Of a DNA stretch of 64,000 nucleotides, positions 18,998-29,741 are shown one piece after another. Each line of letters begins with the position of its first letter. Position 1 is the first letter of the stretch. This stretch comes from Hymenobacter sp. BRD67. Lineage in GTDB: Bacteria; Bacteroidota; Bacteroidia; Cytophagales; Hymenobacteraceae. The notes under the pieces were generated by a model, which made no database searches, was not told the origin of the DNA, and saw only the letters and a list, made by a program, of their open reading frames with translations. The DNA lies in contig NZ_CP053904.1 of the NCBI RefSeq assembly GCF_013256425.1, positions 2,790,001 through 2,854,000 of the forward strand, read 5' to 3'. A program made the translations under genes and the position numbers.

Positions 18998-21900
18998 ATG
19001 AAAAAGATTACTTGGCTTACTTTTTTACTGCTATTGGGCCTGCAAGGCTTGGTTCAGGCTCAAACAAGGACAGTATCCGGCAAAGTGACCGATGTTAAGG
19101 GCGCAGGCATACCGGGGGTTACTATTATTGTGCGCGGCACCCACCAGGGCATTAGCACCAATAGGGAGGGCAGCTTTTCTATTGCCGTGCCCGATACGGC
19201 GACACTAGTTTTCTCGTCGGTCGGCTACGACGCCCAGACTGTCCACGTTCTGGCCCAGAACGTACTTAATATAACGCTGAAAGATAACGCCCAGGCGCTG
19301 AATGAAGTCGTCGTAACCGCACTGAACGTAACGCGCGAACGAAAAACCCTGGGCTATTCGGTAACCGAAATAAAAGGCGAGTCGCTGACCCAGGCGCGGG
19401 AAACGAACATAACCAACTCGCTGGTAGGCAAGGTAGCCGGCCTCAACGTCAACTCCACGGCGGGCGGGCCGGGCTCGTCGAGCAACGTTATCATCCGGGG
19501 GTGTCGAGTCTTAACCAGACCAACCAGCCGCTGTATGTTATCAACGGCGTGCCCGTGGAAAGTCAGCCCAGCACGGCGAATAGCGGCTCGCAATACGACA
19601 ACTCGCCGGACCTGGGCGACCCCATTTCCAACATCAATCCGGACGACATCGAAACCATCTCGGTGCTGAAAGGGGCCGCGGCCTCGGCCCTGTACGGCTA
19701 CCGGGCCAAGGCGGGCGTTATTCTGATAACGACCAAAAGTGCCCGGGGCAACGACGGTATTGAGTTCAACAGCAACTTTGTAGCTGAAAAAATATACAAC
19801 CTTACCGACTGGCAGTATGAGTACGGCCAGGGTGCCAACAACACGAAGCCCACTACGGCCGTCGGGGCCGCGCAGGTTGGCAACTCCAGCTGGGGCGGTA
19901 AGCTCGACGGCTCCAGCGTGGTGCAGTTTGACGGCACTTCGCGGCCCTACGTGGCTCAGAAAGACAACCTCCAAAACTTCTACCGCACGGGCAGCAGCCT
20001 TACCAATACTCTGGCCTTCAATAAGAGCTTTGACGGGGGCTCGATACGTTTTTCGGCCAGCGACCTCTCAAACAGAGCCGTAGTGCCCAACTCGGGCCTC
20101 GACCGGCAGACCTTCAACTTTACGGGCACTTTCAACCCGTACAAGCACCTGAGCCTTGATGCGCGGGCCAACTACATTCTGGAGCAGGCCCATAACCGCC
20201 CCATCCTGGCCGACGGGGCCGGCAACGCCAACTTCAACGTAATATTTCTACCTACCAGCCTGGACGTGAGGACCCTGGCTCCGGGCACGAACCCCGATGG
20301 CACCGAGCTGGTGTACAACACGGGCAACCCCTACAATACCAATCCTTACTTCGCAGCCCATAACTTCGTCAACAACACCACGCGCGAGCGCCTGCTTTCG
20401 AACGTAACCGCCCGTTATACCCTGGACAACGGCTTGTTTTTGCAGGGCCGGGTGGGCCGCGACAGCTACACCGACCGCTACACCAGCGTTACGCCGTCGG
20501 GTACGGGGTACCTGCCGGGGGCAGAATCATCGAGCTTTCGACCGATTTTACCGACCTGAACGTGGACGGGCTGGTTGGCAAGTCGTTCAAGGTTGGCGAT
20601 AGCTTCACCTTTACGCCCAACCTGGGGGCCAGCTACCGCCGCACCAAGTCGGAAACCCTCCAGAACATCGGCAACAACCTGGCCATCTTCGGGGTAAACT
20701 CGCTTAATAACGCGAATGATAAATCGTCGCAGGTTTTCCCCAGCGACCAGGAAATCCAATCCGTTTACGGCTCCCTGGACCTGTCTTACCGCGAATACTT
20801 GTTCGTGACGGCCACCACCCGCCGCGACTGGTTCTCGACGCTGGCCACGCCGGGCCGGGACAACAACCTGGGTATCACGTACCCCGGGGTGAGCGCCTCG
20901 TTTGTATTCTCCGAGCTTTGGAAGCCGGATTTCCTGTCTTTTGGCAAAATCAGGGCGGGCTACTCGCGGGTCGGCCAGGCTACTATTCCTTACCAGACGC
21001 AGCTGAGCTACGCGCTGCTGCCCGTTACGCTTAATGGGCGCCCATTGGGCACCCCTAGCAACGCCAATATCCCGAACAGCAACCTACTACCCTCCAGCGC
21101 TACCGAGCTGGAAGTTGGCACCGAGCTGGCTTTCGTGCAGAACCGGGTGCGCCTGGACCTGACAGCTTACAAGAAAAAATCGTCGAACGAGATTGTATTT
21201 GCTCCGGCTTCTATCAGCTCGGGCTATCAGGGCGCAGTGCTGAACGCAGGCGAGATGGAAAACAAAGGCGTAGAAATGCTGCTGACCGTGCTGCCGGTGA
21301 AAACGGCGGCCTTCACCTGGACCTCGTCGCTCAATGGCGCTTACAATAAAAACACCGTGCTCTCGCTGGCCGCCGGCCAAACGCAATCAGTGTATGCTAC
21401 GTCGCGCTCGGGCGTGGGCTACGTGGCGCAGATTGTGGGCAAGCCCTTTGGGCAGGTAATGGCCTACGACAACAAGTACAACACCGACGGCAGCATTGCC
21501 ACTACCACCAACGGCGTACCCGCCCGCGGCGACCTGACTGCCTACGGCACCGCGTTTCACCCCCTTACCGGCGGCTGGAGCAACGACTTTACCATGGGCC
21601 ACTTCAACCTGGGTGTGCTGATTGACGGAAAATTCGGGGGCAAGATTTTTTCGGCTACCGACTACTACGCCACTGTTTTTGGCCTGCGCAAAGAAACGCT
21701 GGTGAACCGCGAAGGCACCTTCGGTACCGACAAGATTGACGCAGCTACTTATTACGGCACGCTGGCCAACAACGTCTCCAAAGACTTTGTGCAGGATGCC
21801 AGCTTTATCAAGCTGCGGCAGGTAACCTTGGGCTACTCCTTTCCCACCGCCATGTTTAACAACCACATTCAGCGCCTGACGCTGAGCCTGGTGGCCCGCA

Positions 21901-22034
21901 ACTTGGCCTTTTTGATGCGCAAGACCGACAACATTGACCCTGAAGGCAGCTACAACGCCTTTTCGCAGGGCCTGGAGCTGGGTGGGGTGCCGCCGTCGAA
22001 AACGTACGGTCTTAACCTGAGCGCCAAATTCTAG
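18998..22034 (+). CDS. SusC-like TonB-dependent outer-membrane transporter (two frameshifts)
   Basis: About 1012 residues once one G is restored in each of the G5 runs 19497-19501 and 20517-20521. A signal peptide (LLLLGLQGLVQAQ) is followed by a carboxypeptidase-D-like regulatory domain (GKVTDVKGAGIPGVTIIVRG). The TonB-dependent plug (LNEVVVTALNVTRERKTLGY; SVLKGAAASALYGYRAKAGV) and a large beta-barrel ending in YGLNLSAKF complete it. SusC proteins import glycans as a pair with the SusD lipoprotein, which starts 35 bp downstream. With GH18 upstream and GH20 downstream, chitin oligosaccharides are the likely cargo. The start is set at MKKITWL, giving a clean signal peptide; in-frame codons further upstream are noncoding leader. 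Confidence 0.9.
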
Positions 22035-22069
22035 TGTTTTCAATCCGGCTATTCTTAACCAGCTCTCTT

Positions 22070-23659
22070 ATGAAACGCATTTTCCCCACCTATACCCTGC
22101 TGTCGGCCGCAATCCTGGCAGTAGCCAGTGGCTGCACCAAGAGCTTCGACGATATTAACACCAACCCCTCGACGTACAGTCAGGCAAACTTCGACGCCAA
22201 CTACCTGCTGACTACGGCACAGCTGGGGTATACCGGCAGCGCCGACTTTGCCTACGAAACCTGGCGGGCCAACCTGATTTACAGCTCCACCATGATTCAG
22301 GGGCTCTCGACCGTGGTCAGCTACTGGGCGGGCGATAAGTATCTGCTCAACGAGTCATACACGGCAGCTTACTGGGGCATTAATACCGACGGGGCCTACG
22401 CCGAGCAGGTAAAGCCGATTACCGATTTGGTACAATCTACCGACGGCAAGGTCAAGTACAAAAACCTGCACCAGGTAGGCCGCATTATGCGGGCCCTGAT
22501 TATGGAGCGCATTACGGACCTCTACGGCGATGTACCGTACTCGCAGGCCGGCATGGGCTACTACACGGGCGTTATTACCCCCAAATACGACAAGCAGCAG
22601 GACATTTACACCGACCTGCTGAAGGAGGTGTCGGAGGCCACGGCGGCCCTCGACCCCACGGCTGACATTCCTTCGGGCGATGTATTTTACAAAGGCAATA
22701 TTCAGCAATGGCAGCGCTTTGGCAACTCGCTGCTGCTGCGTATTGCCATGCGCCTGACCAAGGTAGACCCCGCCACGGCCCAGAAGTATGCTACCCAGGT
22801 GCAGGGCAAAACCATGCAGAGCGATGCCGACAACGCGTTTGTGCTGCACGACGTGTCGGGGGCCAGGGTCACGCAGAACCGCAACAGCCAAATACTGCTC
22901 GGCGATGGCGGCCAGGAAAACTACTACGTGAAATGGTCGAAGACCTTTATTGACTTCCTGAAATCGACCAACGACCCGCGCTTGTCGAAAATCGCCGTCA
23001 CGCAGCTCTACCTCAAGGACGTAAGCAAAGACCAGAATCCGGGGGCTATCGCTACGGCAGCCGTGCAGAAAGGCATGCCCAATGGCAAAGACCTGAGCGG
23101 CCGGGCCGGCTTCGACATCTCAACCGACCCCACCTACACCTCGTTTCCCGATTATTCGTCGCCTAGCCCTGGCATGATAAAGCGCAACGGCCCCACGTTT
23201 ATCTTCACCTACGGCGAGTCGGAGCTGCTGCTGGCTGAGGCGGCCCAACGCTGGGGACTGGGCAGTGCCGCGCAGCACTATGCCGCCGGCGTTACCTCGG
23301 CCTGCAGCTACCTGAGCCAGTATGACCCCACCCTGACCGTAGCCGCCGCCGACATCAGCACCTACCTCACCGCTAACCCGTACAACGCGAGCCAGGGACT
23401 TCAGCAAATCAACTCGCAGTACTGGGCCCTGACCAACACCATGCTCGATTTTTACGAGTCGTGGTCGAACTGGCGCCGCAGCGGCTACCCTACCCTCACG
23501 CCCGTGGTGTACCCCAACAATGCGACCAACGGCCAGATTCCGCGCCGATTCCCCTACCCCATCTCCGAAACCACGACTAACCCCGACAACTACAAAGCGG
23601 CCAGTGCCGCCGTGCCGGGCGGTGATAACCTGACGGGCCGCGTGTACTGGGATAAATAA
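22070..23659 (+). CDS. SusD-like glycan-binding lipoprotein (SusD/RagB, SusD-homolog 2 type)
   Basis: A 529-residue protein with a lipoprotein signal (LAVASGC) placing it on the outer surface of the outer membrane. The N-terminal KSFDDINTNP, mid-region YGDVPYSQAG, and FTYGESELLLAEAAQRWGL near the C-terminus are typical of SusD homologues built on TPR-like helices. It caps the SusC barrel and supplies the glycan-binding lid. It follows susC by 35 bp and is followed by a hairpin, so it probably ends the susC-susD transcript. Confidence 0.92.
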   Translation: MKRIFPTYTLLSAAILAVASGCTKSFDDINTNPSTYSQANFDANYLLTTAQLGYTGSADFAYETWRANLIYSSTMIQGLSTVVSYWAGDKYLLNESYTAAYWGINTDGAYAEQVKPITDLVQSTDGKVKYKNLHQVGRIMRALIMERITDLYGDVPYSQAGMGYYTGVITPKYDKQQDIYTDLLKEVSEATAALDPTADIPSGDVFYKGNIQQWQRFGNSLLLRIAMRLTKVDPATAQKYATQVQGKTMQSDADNAFVLHDVSGARVTQNRNSQILLGDGGQENYYVKWSKTFIDFLKSTNDPRLSKIAVTQLYLKDVSKDQNPGAIATAAVQKGMPNGKDLSGRAGFDISTDPTYTSFPDYSSPSPGMIKRNGPTFIFTYGESELLLAEAAQRWGLGSAAQHYAAGVTSACSYLSQYDPTLTVAAADISTYLTANPYNASQGLQQINSQYWALTNTMLDFYESWSNWRRSGYPTLTPVVYPNNATNGQIPRRFPYPISETTTNPDNYKAASAAVPGGDNLTGRVYWDK

Positions 23660-23693
23660 CCACGCCTGTTACGCCAGTTACTATACCTCACAG

Positions 23694-23732
23694 TAGCACG
23701 TCATGCGCAGCCCTGCTATGCATGACGTGCTA
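23694..23732 (+). terminator. Hairpin after susD (CACGTCATGC family)
   Basis: Arms 23694-23711 and 23715-23732 pair over 18 bp with two mismatches around a 3-nt loop, then ATTCGTTTTC follows. The core CACGTCATGC also occurs in the terminator behind gcvH (55422), suggesting a shared repeat family. Probable terminator or mRNA-stabilising element between susD and GH20. Confidence 0.6.
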
Positions 23733-23786
23733 TTCGTTTTCTTTGTCCGACTTACTTACGAAAGCCTTTTTCGTCCTTAGCAGCTT

Positions 23787-25658
23787 ATGGTTTTCAGCCT
23801 TTCATTTATCACCCGGCTCGCTGGTTTACTGGCAGTAAGCTTATTGACAGCTGCGCCCGCGCGGGCGCAGCCGGCCGAGGTGCCCGCGCAAAGCCTGGGC
23901 TTGGTGCCGCTGCCCCGCCAGGTGAAAGCGTACGCTGCCACCTACGCGCTGCCTCAAAAAATCAGCCTCTACGCAGTGAGTAAGGATGAGCTGAACGTGG
24001 CCGGGCTGCTGAAAGAAATGCTGGCTCCCCTAGGCAAAATCGTGACGCTGACCACCAACCGCCAGCAGGCGCAGATTACGCTACTCACGGCCCCTACCTC
24101 CCACCCTGAGGGCTATCAGCTGGTAGTAGATAAAGCCGGCGTGCGGATAACGGCGGCGGGCGGCGCGGGGCTTTTTTACGGCAGCCAAACCCTTCTTCAG
24201 CTGCTGCCGTCCCGGCCGACAGCCACTACGCGCGTGCCCTATGTACGCATTACTGATGAGCCAGCTTTTCGGTGGCGGGGCGGCATGCTCGATGTGTGCC
24301 GGCACTTCTTTTCGGTGGGGTTTGTGAAAAAGTATATCGACTTCCTGGCGGCCTACAAGCTCAATACCTTTCATTGGCACCTGACCGACGACCAGGGCTG
24401 GCGTATCGAGATTAAAAAATATCCCAAGCTGACTCAAATCAGCGCTTTTCGCAAGGAAACCCTGCTCGGTGCCCAACAATTATTTAAATCGCCGGCCGAT
24501 TTTAAATACGACGGCCAGCCCTACGGCGGCTTCTACACGCAAGCCCAAATCAGGGAAGTGGTAGCCTATGCCGCGCGACGCTACATCACCATTGTGCCCG
24601 AAATTGAGATGCCGGGCCACTCGGTGGCCGTACTGGCTGCCTACCCCGAGCTGGCGTGCAGGCCCGGACCCTACGAAACCTGGACCAAATGGGGCGTGAA
24701 CGAGGATATCGTATGCCCAACTGAGCCCACAATTCACTTTTTTGAAGATGTACTAACGGAAGTAACCACTTTATTCCCGGGCAAATACGTGCACATTGGG
24801 GGCGACGAAGCCCCTAAAACCCGCTGGCAGGAAAGCGCCGCCGTGCAGGAGCTTATGAAGCGCGAAGGGCTTGCCGACGTGGAAAAAGTGCAGGGCTGGT
24901 TCAACCGGCGCATCGAAGCGTTTTTGGAGAGTAAGGGCAAAAAGCTCATTGGCTGGGATGAGATTCTGGAAGGCGGCATCACGCCGGGCGCTACTATCAT
25001 GAGTTGGCGCGGCCAGAAAGCCGGCATAGAAGCCGCCCGGCACGGCAACGACGTAGTCATGGCGCCAAGTGGCTACCTCTACCTCGACGCTGGCCAGAAC
25101 CCGGTACCGCACAGCCCCAACGAGCCGCTGATGATTGGCGGCTATCTGCCGCTGGCCAAAATCTACAGCTATAACCCACTGCCCGCCGAGCTGACGCCCG
25201 AGCAGCAAAAGCATATTCTGGGGCCTCAGGCTAACCTATGGACCGAATACATCACGACGCCCGAAAAAGCCGAATACATGCTGTTTCCCAGGCTGCTGGC
25301 CGTGGCGGAGGTGGCCTGGACGCCGGCAGCCGGTAAAAGCTACGCTGATTTTTTGCCGCGCATGAGTCAGCAGTTTGCCCGGCTCGACGCTAAAAAAATC
25401 AACTATCGTGTGCCCGAGCCGCTGGGCCTCGACAGCACCAGCCTGGTGAGGCAGGGCGGCAAAGCAGTAGTTACGCTCCGCTCGCTGGTGCCAGGCAGTC
25501 AGATTCGCTATACGCTGGATGGCAAACTACCCGATGAGACTACCGAGCTGTATAGCAAGCCATTGGCCGTGCCTCTCAACCGCCAGCTCACCCTTCGGGC
25601 CGTAACCATTGCGCCGAATGGCCGCAAAAGCCCGCCGGCGGAAATATTAATAAAATGA
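23787..25658 (+). CDS. GH20 beta-N-acetylhexosaminidase
   Basis: A 623-residue secreted protein with a signal peptide ending around APARAQ. A GH20b N-terminal domain (about 35-160) precedes the catalytic barrel, opened by FRWRGGMLDVCRHFF. Substrate-contact motif FHWHLTDDQGWR and the catalytic pair in HIGGDE (Asp340, Glu341) are intact. The C-terminal ~80 residues (PGSQIRYTLDGKLPDE) are the chitobiase-like C-terminal beta domain. It would release GlcNAc from chitooligomer ends, completing the work of GH18. It stands 127 bp after susD behind a hairpin, so it either reads through or has its own promoter. Confidence 0.93.
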   Translation: MVFSLSFITRLAGLLAVSLLTAAPARAQPAEVPAQSLGLVPLPRQVKAYAATYALPQKISLYAVSKDELNVAGLLKEMLAPLGKIVTLTTNRQQAQITLLTAPTSHPEGYQLVVDKAGVRITAAGGAGLFYGSQTLLQLLPSRPTATTRVPYVRITDEPAFRWRGGMLDVCRHFFSVGFVKKYIDFLAAYKLNTFHWHLTDDQGWRIEIKKYPKLTQISAFRKETLLGAQQLFKSPADFKYDGQPYGGFYTQAQIREVVAYAARRYITIVPEIEMPGHSVAVLAAYPELACRPGPYETWTKWGVNEDIVCPTEPTIHFFEDVLTEVTTLFPGKYVHIGGDEAPKTRWQESAAVQELMKREGLADVEKVQGWFNRRIEAFLESKGKKLIGWDEILEGGITPGATIMSWRGQKAGIEAARHGNDVVMAPSGYLYLDAGQNPVPHSPNEPLMIGGYLPLAKIYSYNPLPAELTPEQQKHILGPQANLWTEYITTPEKAEYMLFPRLLAVAEVAWTPAAGKSYADFLPRMSQQFARLDAKKINYRVPEPLGLDSTSLVRQGGKAVVTLRSLVPGSQIRYTLDGKLPDETTELYSKPLAVPLNRQLTLRAVTIAPNGRKSPPAEILIK

Positions 25659-25704
25659 TATGTATTAAATACTTTTATTACAGCCTGCTGCCCCAGTGCT
25701 CGGA

Positions 25705-25739
25705 CCAAGCCTGCTACCAACTATTTGCCGCAGGCTTGG
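25705..25739. repeat. Inverted repeat between convergent genes
   Basis: CCAAGCCTGC (25705-25714) is fully complementary to GCAGGCTTGG (25730-25739). An alternative stem TTGCCGCA/TGCGGCAA overlaps it. It lies between the convergent GH20 and branching-enzyme genes and may end both transcripts, but has no T-run. Confidence 0.4.
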
Positions 25740-25815
25740 CCCGCTGCGGCAAGCAGCCGGTAGGCCCAAAGCCAGCTGCCTATAGGCCAGCCAGTACCTG
25801 AACGCCCACTCTGGG

Positions 25816-27881
25816 CTATTTATCCCGGCTCAGCACCAGAGCCGTGCGGCTGGGTACGTATAGCCGCAGGCGCGGCGCTTCGGCCGTGCCGCCCCCTCCC
25901 AGCGTGTCGTACACCACCGACTCGTCGAGGCGGTCGAAGCCCCCAAACTCCGGCTTGTCGGAAGTAAATACCAGGCGGTAGCGCCCGGCCGCCGGCACGG
26001 GAACAGCGTAGTCGAAAAAGCTTTCGCTTACCTGAAAGCTGAATACGAATACCAATCCGGCCCGCTCAAACGCAATGATGCTATTGCCGTGGTCGAGGTT
26101 GAGCAGCTGAGCCGGCCCGTGCACCAGCAGCCGCCGTTCGCGGGCCAGCGCCAGCATGCCCTTATCGAAGGCCAGGAGCTGGGCGTAGCGCAGGTCGGGG
26201 TTGTCGGCCAGGCTCCACTGGCGGCGGGCGTAGTGGTAGCTCCAGTCGTTGCCAGCGCGGGGGAAGTCAATCCATTCGGGGTGGCCAAACTCGTTGCCCA
26301 TGAAGTTGAGGTAGGCCTCGCCGCCCGCGCTCAGCGTAATGAGCCGGATGAGCTTGTGCAGCGCCGTGGCCCGCGCCGCGCCGCCGTCGCCGTCCTGCAC
26401 GTGCATGTGCTGGTAAATAGCATCGCCGTAGAGCCACTGGGCCAGCGTCTTATCGCCTACCAACGCCTGGTCGTGGCTCTCGGCGTAAGCTACGGTTTTC
26501 TCGCCCTGGCGGCGGTTCACGAGCTGGTGCCACAGCTCGCCGAGGTCCCAGTCTTCGTCGCGCTTATGCTTGAGCGTTTTAATCCAGAAATCGGGCAGGC
26601 CCATACCCAGCCGGTAGTCGAAACCCACCCCGCCGTCGGCAATGGGCCGGCACAGGCCGGGCAGGCCGCTCATATCCTCGGCAATGAGCAGGGCCGGCTT
26701 CTTGAATTCGCGCACCAGCGTGCTGGCCAGCATGAGGTAAAGAATAGCATCGTCGTCGGCCTGCGGGCCGAAGTAGCTGTCGTAGCCGCCAAAGGCGTGG
26801 CCCTCACCGTGGTGGTGGTAGAGCATCGACGTAACGCCGTCGAAGCGAAAGCCGTCGAAGTGAAACTCCTCCAGCCAGTAGCGCAGGTTGCTAAGCAGGA
26901 ACTGTTGTACCTCGGGCCGGCCGTAGTCAAACAGCTTGCTGTCCCAGCCCGGATGGTTGCCGCGCTCGCCCTTGTGAAAATAGAGGTTGCCCGAGCCGTC
27001 GAAATCAGCGAGTCCTTCGGCCTCGTTCTTGACGGCGTGCGAATGCACCAAATCAAGCAAAACCGCTATATTACGCCGGTGCGCTTCGTTTACTAAGTAT
27101 TTCAGGTCTTCGGGCGTACCGAAGCGCGAGCTGGGCGCGAAGAAATTAGCCACATGGTAGCCGAACGAGCCATAATAGGGATGTTCTAATACGGCCATCA
27201 GCTGCACCGTATTGTAGCCGTCGGCCTGGATGCGCGGCAGCACGTAATCCGCAAACTCGCGGTAGCTGCCCACGCGGCTTTCCTCCTGCGCCATGCCGGG
27301 GTGCGCCTCGTAAATAAGTGGCTGGCCCTGAGTAGCCGTGGCAACCCGGAAGGCTTTATCCGTCCACGCAAACGGCGCTTCCGGCACCCAGACCTGAGCC
27401 GAGTAATCCTTGGTCTGCTCGTCCTGCACCGCACGCCGCAAATAAGCCGGCAACCGGTCTTTACCCTGGCCGTGGGCCACCACGTGCAGCTTGTAGCGCG
27501 AGCCGGCGGCCGGGCGGCGGCCGTTCGCGTCGTCCGCAATAAAGCCCTCCCAGATGCCGCTCGCTTCGTTTTTTTGCAGTGGGTCGGCCTGCCGGTTCCA
27601 GAAATTAAAGTCGCCGACCAGGCTCACTGCCTCGGCGCCGGGGGCCCACTCCCGCACCACGTAGCCCCCCGACGGGCATCGTAGTGCAGCCCCAGCTGCT
27701 CGTGTGCGGTGGCAAACTTGCTGAGCGAGCCATAGGCCTGCTTGATAGCAGCCAGGCGAGCGGCCAGCCGCTGCTGGCGGGCCAGCAGCACCGGCTCGTA
27801 GGGCTGCAGCCAGACGTCTTCCTGGGTAAGTGTCAGCACGGGAACAGAAGCAGCGGCCGGAACCTGGGTTTTGGCAGACAT
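25816..27881 (-). CDS. glgB: 1,4-alpha-glucan branching enzyme, GH13 eukaryotic-like type (one frameshift)
   Basis: About 688 residues when one base is added to the C6 run at 27665-27670. The true N-terminus is MSAKTQVPAAASV, leading into YGSLSKFATAHEQLGLHYD. A CBM48 domain (YVVREWAPGAEAVSLVGDFN) precedes the GH13 barrel. FRFDGVTSM holds the nucleophile (Asp near 348), IAEDMSG the acid (Glu near 402), and ESHDQALVGDKTLA the third carboxylate. The YHHHG and ESHDQ contexts resemble the GH13_8 (eukaryotic-type) enzymes rather than the classic bacterial GH13_9 form. It makes alpha-1,6 branches in glycogen. It is divergent from the gamma-glutamyltransferase gene, 72 bp apart. Confidence 0.88.
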
Positions 27882-27953
27882 AAGGCAAGAGAAATTAGCT
27901 TTTCAAAGGTAGGTAGCTGGCCAGTTGCGACGCGGCGATGCCTACTTTGCAGC

Positions 27954-29705
27954 ATGCATACGTTTTCGCGTTTTTCTTCGGCTGCTTTGCTGCTGGCCGC
28001 GTTGGCCGGGCCAGCGCTGGGCCAGCACACTGCCACCCGCCCCCCCAAGCCAGCCATTGCCGACCAGCTGCCCCCGGCCGCCGCGCCCGTGGTGGCTCGC
28101 CACGCACTGGTGGTGTCGGCCCACCCGGTGGCCTCTAAGGTTGGCCGCGACATTATGCAGCAGGGCGGCAATGCGTATGATGCGGCCGTGGCGGTGCAGT
28201 TTGCGCTGGCGGTGGTGCTGCCGGTGGCTGGCAACGTGGGCGGCGGTGGCTTTATCGTGTACCGCGATAAGAGCGGTACCGACGGCACCCTCGACTTCCG
28301 CGAAACGGCCCCCGCTGCCGCCCGCCGCGACATGTATCTCGACGCCGGCGGCAATGTGGTGCCCGACCTGAGCACCGCCGGGGTGCTTTCGACCGGCACG
28401 CCCGGCACTGTGGCCGGCATGGTGGCCCTGCACCAGAAGCTGGGTAAGCTGCCCTGGCCCAGCCTGGTAGCGCCCGCCGTGCGCCTGGCCCGGCAGGGCG
28501 TGGCCCTCACTACCAAGGAAGCCGCCGGCCTCAACCGCACGCAGGCCGATTTTACGAAGTATAACCCCGGCGCGCCGCCCGTTTTCGTGCGGGCCACCGC
28601 CTGGCAGCCGGGCGATACGCTGAAGCAGCCCGCCCTGGCCGCCGTGCTCCAGCGCATTCAGGACCAGGGCCGGGCCGGCTTCTACCAGGGGCGCACCGCC
28701 GAGCTGCTGCTGGCCCAGATGAAGCAGGGCGGCGGCCTGATTACTCAGGCCGACCTCAATGCCTACCAGCCCAAGTGGCGCGCCGCGCTGCACGGCACCT
28801 ACCGGGGCTACGACGTGCTTACAATGCCGCCCCCTAGCAGCGGCGGCGTGGCGCTGCTGCAAATTCTGCAAACGCTGGAGCCGCATAATCTGGCCCGGCT
28901 CGGCTATCACACGCCGGCTGCGGTAGCGCTCATTACGGAGGCCGAGCGCCGGGCCTATGCCGACCGCGCCACCTACCTCGGCGACCCCGACTTTGGCCAG
29001 GTGCCGGTGGCGCAGCTGCTGGACAAAAGCTATAACCGGCAGCGCGCCGGCACCATTCCGGCCGACGGCTCGGCCACGCCCAGCGCCCGCATTACGGCCG
29101 GTCCTGGCCTGCCGCGCTACGAGAGCGACCAGACTACCCACTACAGCATAGTCGATGCCCAGGGAAACGCCGTGAGCTGCACCACTACCCTCAACGGCGC
29201 CTACGGCAGCAAAGTGGTGGTGGCCGGCGCGGGCTTCCTGCTGAACAACGAGATGGACGACTTCAGCGCCAAGGCCGGCGTGCCTAACTCGTACGGCCTG
29301 GTGGGCGGCGTCGCCAACGCCATCGCGCCCGGCAAGCGCATGCTCAGCAGCATGACGCCCGCCATCCTTACCAAAAACGGCCGGCTGGCGCTCGTTACGG
29401 GCACGCCGGGCGGCAGCACCATCATTACCAGCGTACTGCAAAGCATTCTAGCGGTGGTCGATTATGGCGCCGATGCCGAGCAGGCGGTGGCAGCCCCGCG
29501 CCTGCACCACCAGTGGCTGCCCGACCAGCTCGACGTAGAAGCCGGCGCCCTCACGCCCGCGGCAGAGAAAGTCTTGCAGGAAAAAGGCTTCAACCCCCAG
29601 CCCCGCCCCGCCTGGGGCCGCCTCGATATTATCCGGGTGCGCCCCGACGGGCAGCTGGAAGGCGGCGCCGACCCGCGGGGTGATGATAAAGCCGTGGGCT
29701 ATTAG
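27954..29705 (+). CDS. ggt: Gamma-glutamyltransferase (gamma-glutamyltranspeptidase)
   Basis: A 583-residue exported protein, with a signal peptide from MHTFSRFSSAALLLAALAG. It would self-cleave at the Thr of DQTTHYSIVD (Thr394), which becomes the N-terminal nucleophile of the small subunit. The downstream AFLLNNEMDDF-like stretch (FLLNNEMDDFSAK), SSMTPAIL and GTPGGSTIITSVLQ, and the terminal DPRGDDKAVGY all follow the classical periplasmic enzyme. It transfers or hydrolyses the gamma-glutamyl group of glutathione in the periplasm. The start at 27954 is chosen over earlier in-frame codons because it gives the signal peptide. Intact, with no frameshift. Confidence 0.95.
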   Translation: MHTFSRFSSAALLLAALAGPALGQHTATRPPKPAIADQLPPAAAPVVARHALVVSAHPVASKVGRDIMQQGGNAYDAAVAVQFALAVVLPVAGNVGGGGFIVYRDKSGTDGTLDFRETAPAAARRDMYLDAGGNVVPDLSTAGVLSTGTPGTVAGMVALHQKLGKLPWPSLVAPAVRLARQGVALTTKEAAGLNRTQADFTKYNPGAPPVFVRATAWQPGDTLKQPALAAVLQRIQDQGRAGFYQGRTAELLLAQMKQGGGLITQADLNAYQPKWRAALHGTYRGYDVLTMPPPSSGGVALLQILQTLEPHNLARLGYHTPAAVALITEAERRAYADRATYLGDPDFGQVPVAQLLDKSYNRQRAGTIPADGSATPSARITAGPGLPRYESDQTTHYSIVDAQGNAVSCTTTLNGAYGSKVVVAGAGFLLNNEMDDFSAKAGVPNSYGLVGGVANAIAPGKRMLSSMTPAILTKNGRLALVTGTPGGSTIITSVLQSILAVVDYGADAEQAVAAPRLHHQWLPDQLDVEAGALTPAAEKVLQEKGFNPQPRPAWGRLDIIRVRPDGQLEGGADPRGDDKAVGY

Positions 29706-29741
29706 GGCATAAGTACTGCTTCAAGCGCCGGGGTGGCTACA

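Noticed and set aside
18998..22034. SusC gene as a decayed pseudogene
   Set aside because: Both breaks are single missing G bases in G5 runs and everything between them is well conserved, including plug and barrel; the neighbouring SusD and GH20 genes are intact.
27942..29441. Long open frame on the minus strand opposite ggt (499 codons)
   Set aside because: It mirrors a strong, full-length gamma-glutamyltransferase gene. High-GC codon use opens long opposite frames, and its protein has repetitive His/Gly/Arg composition with no recognisable fold.
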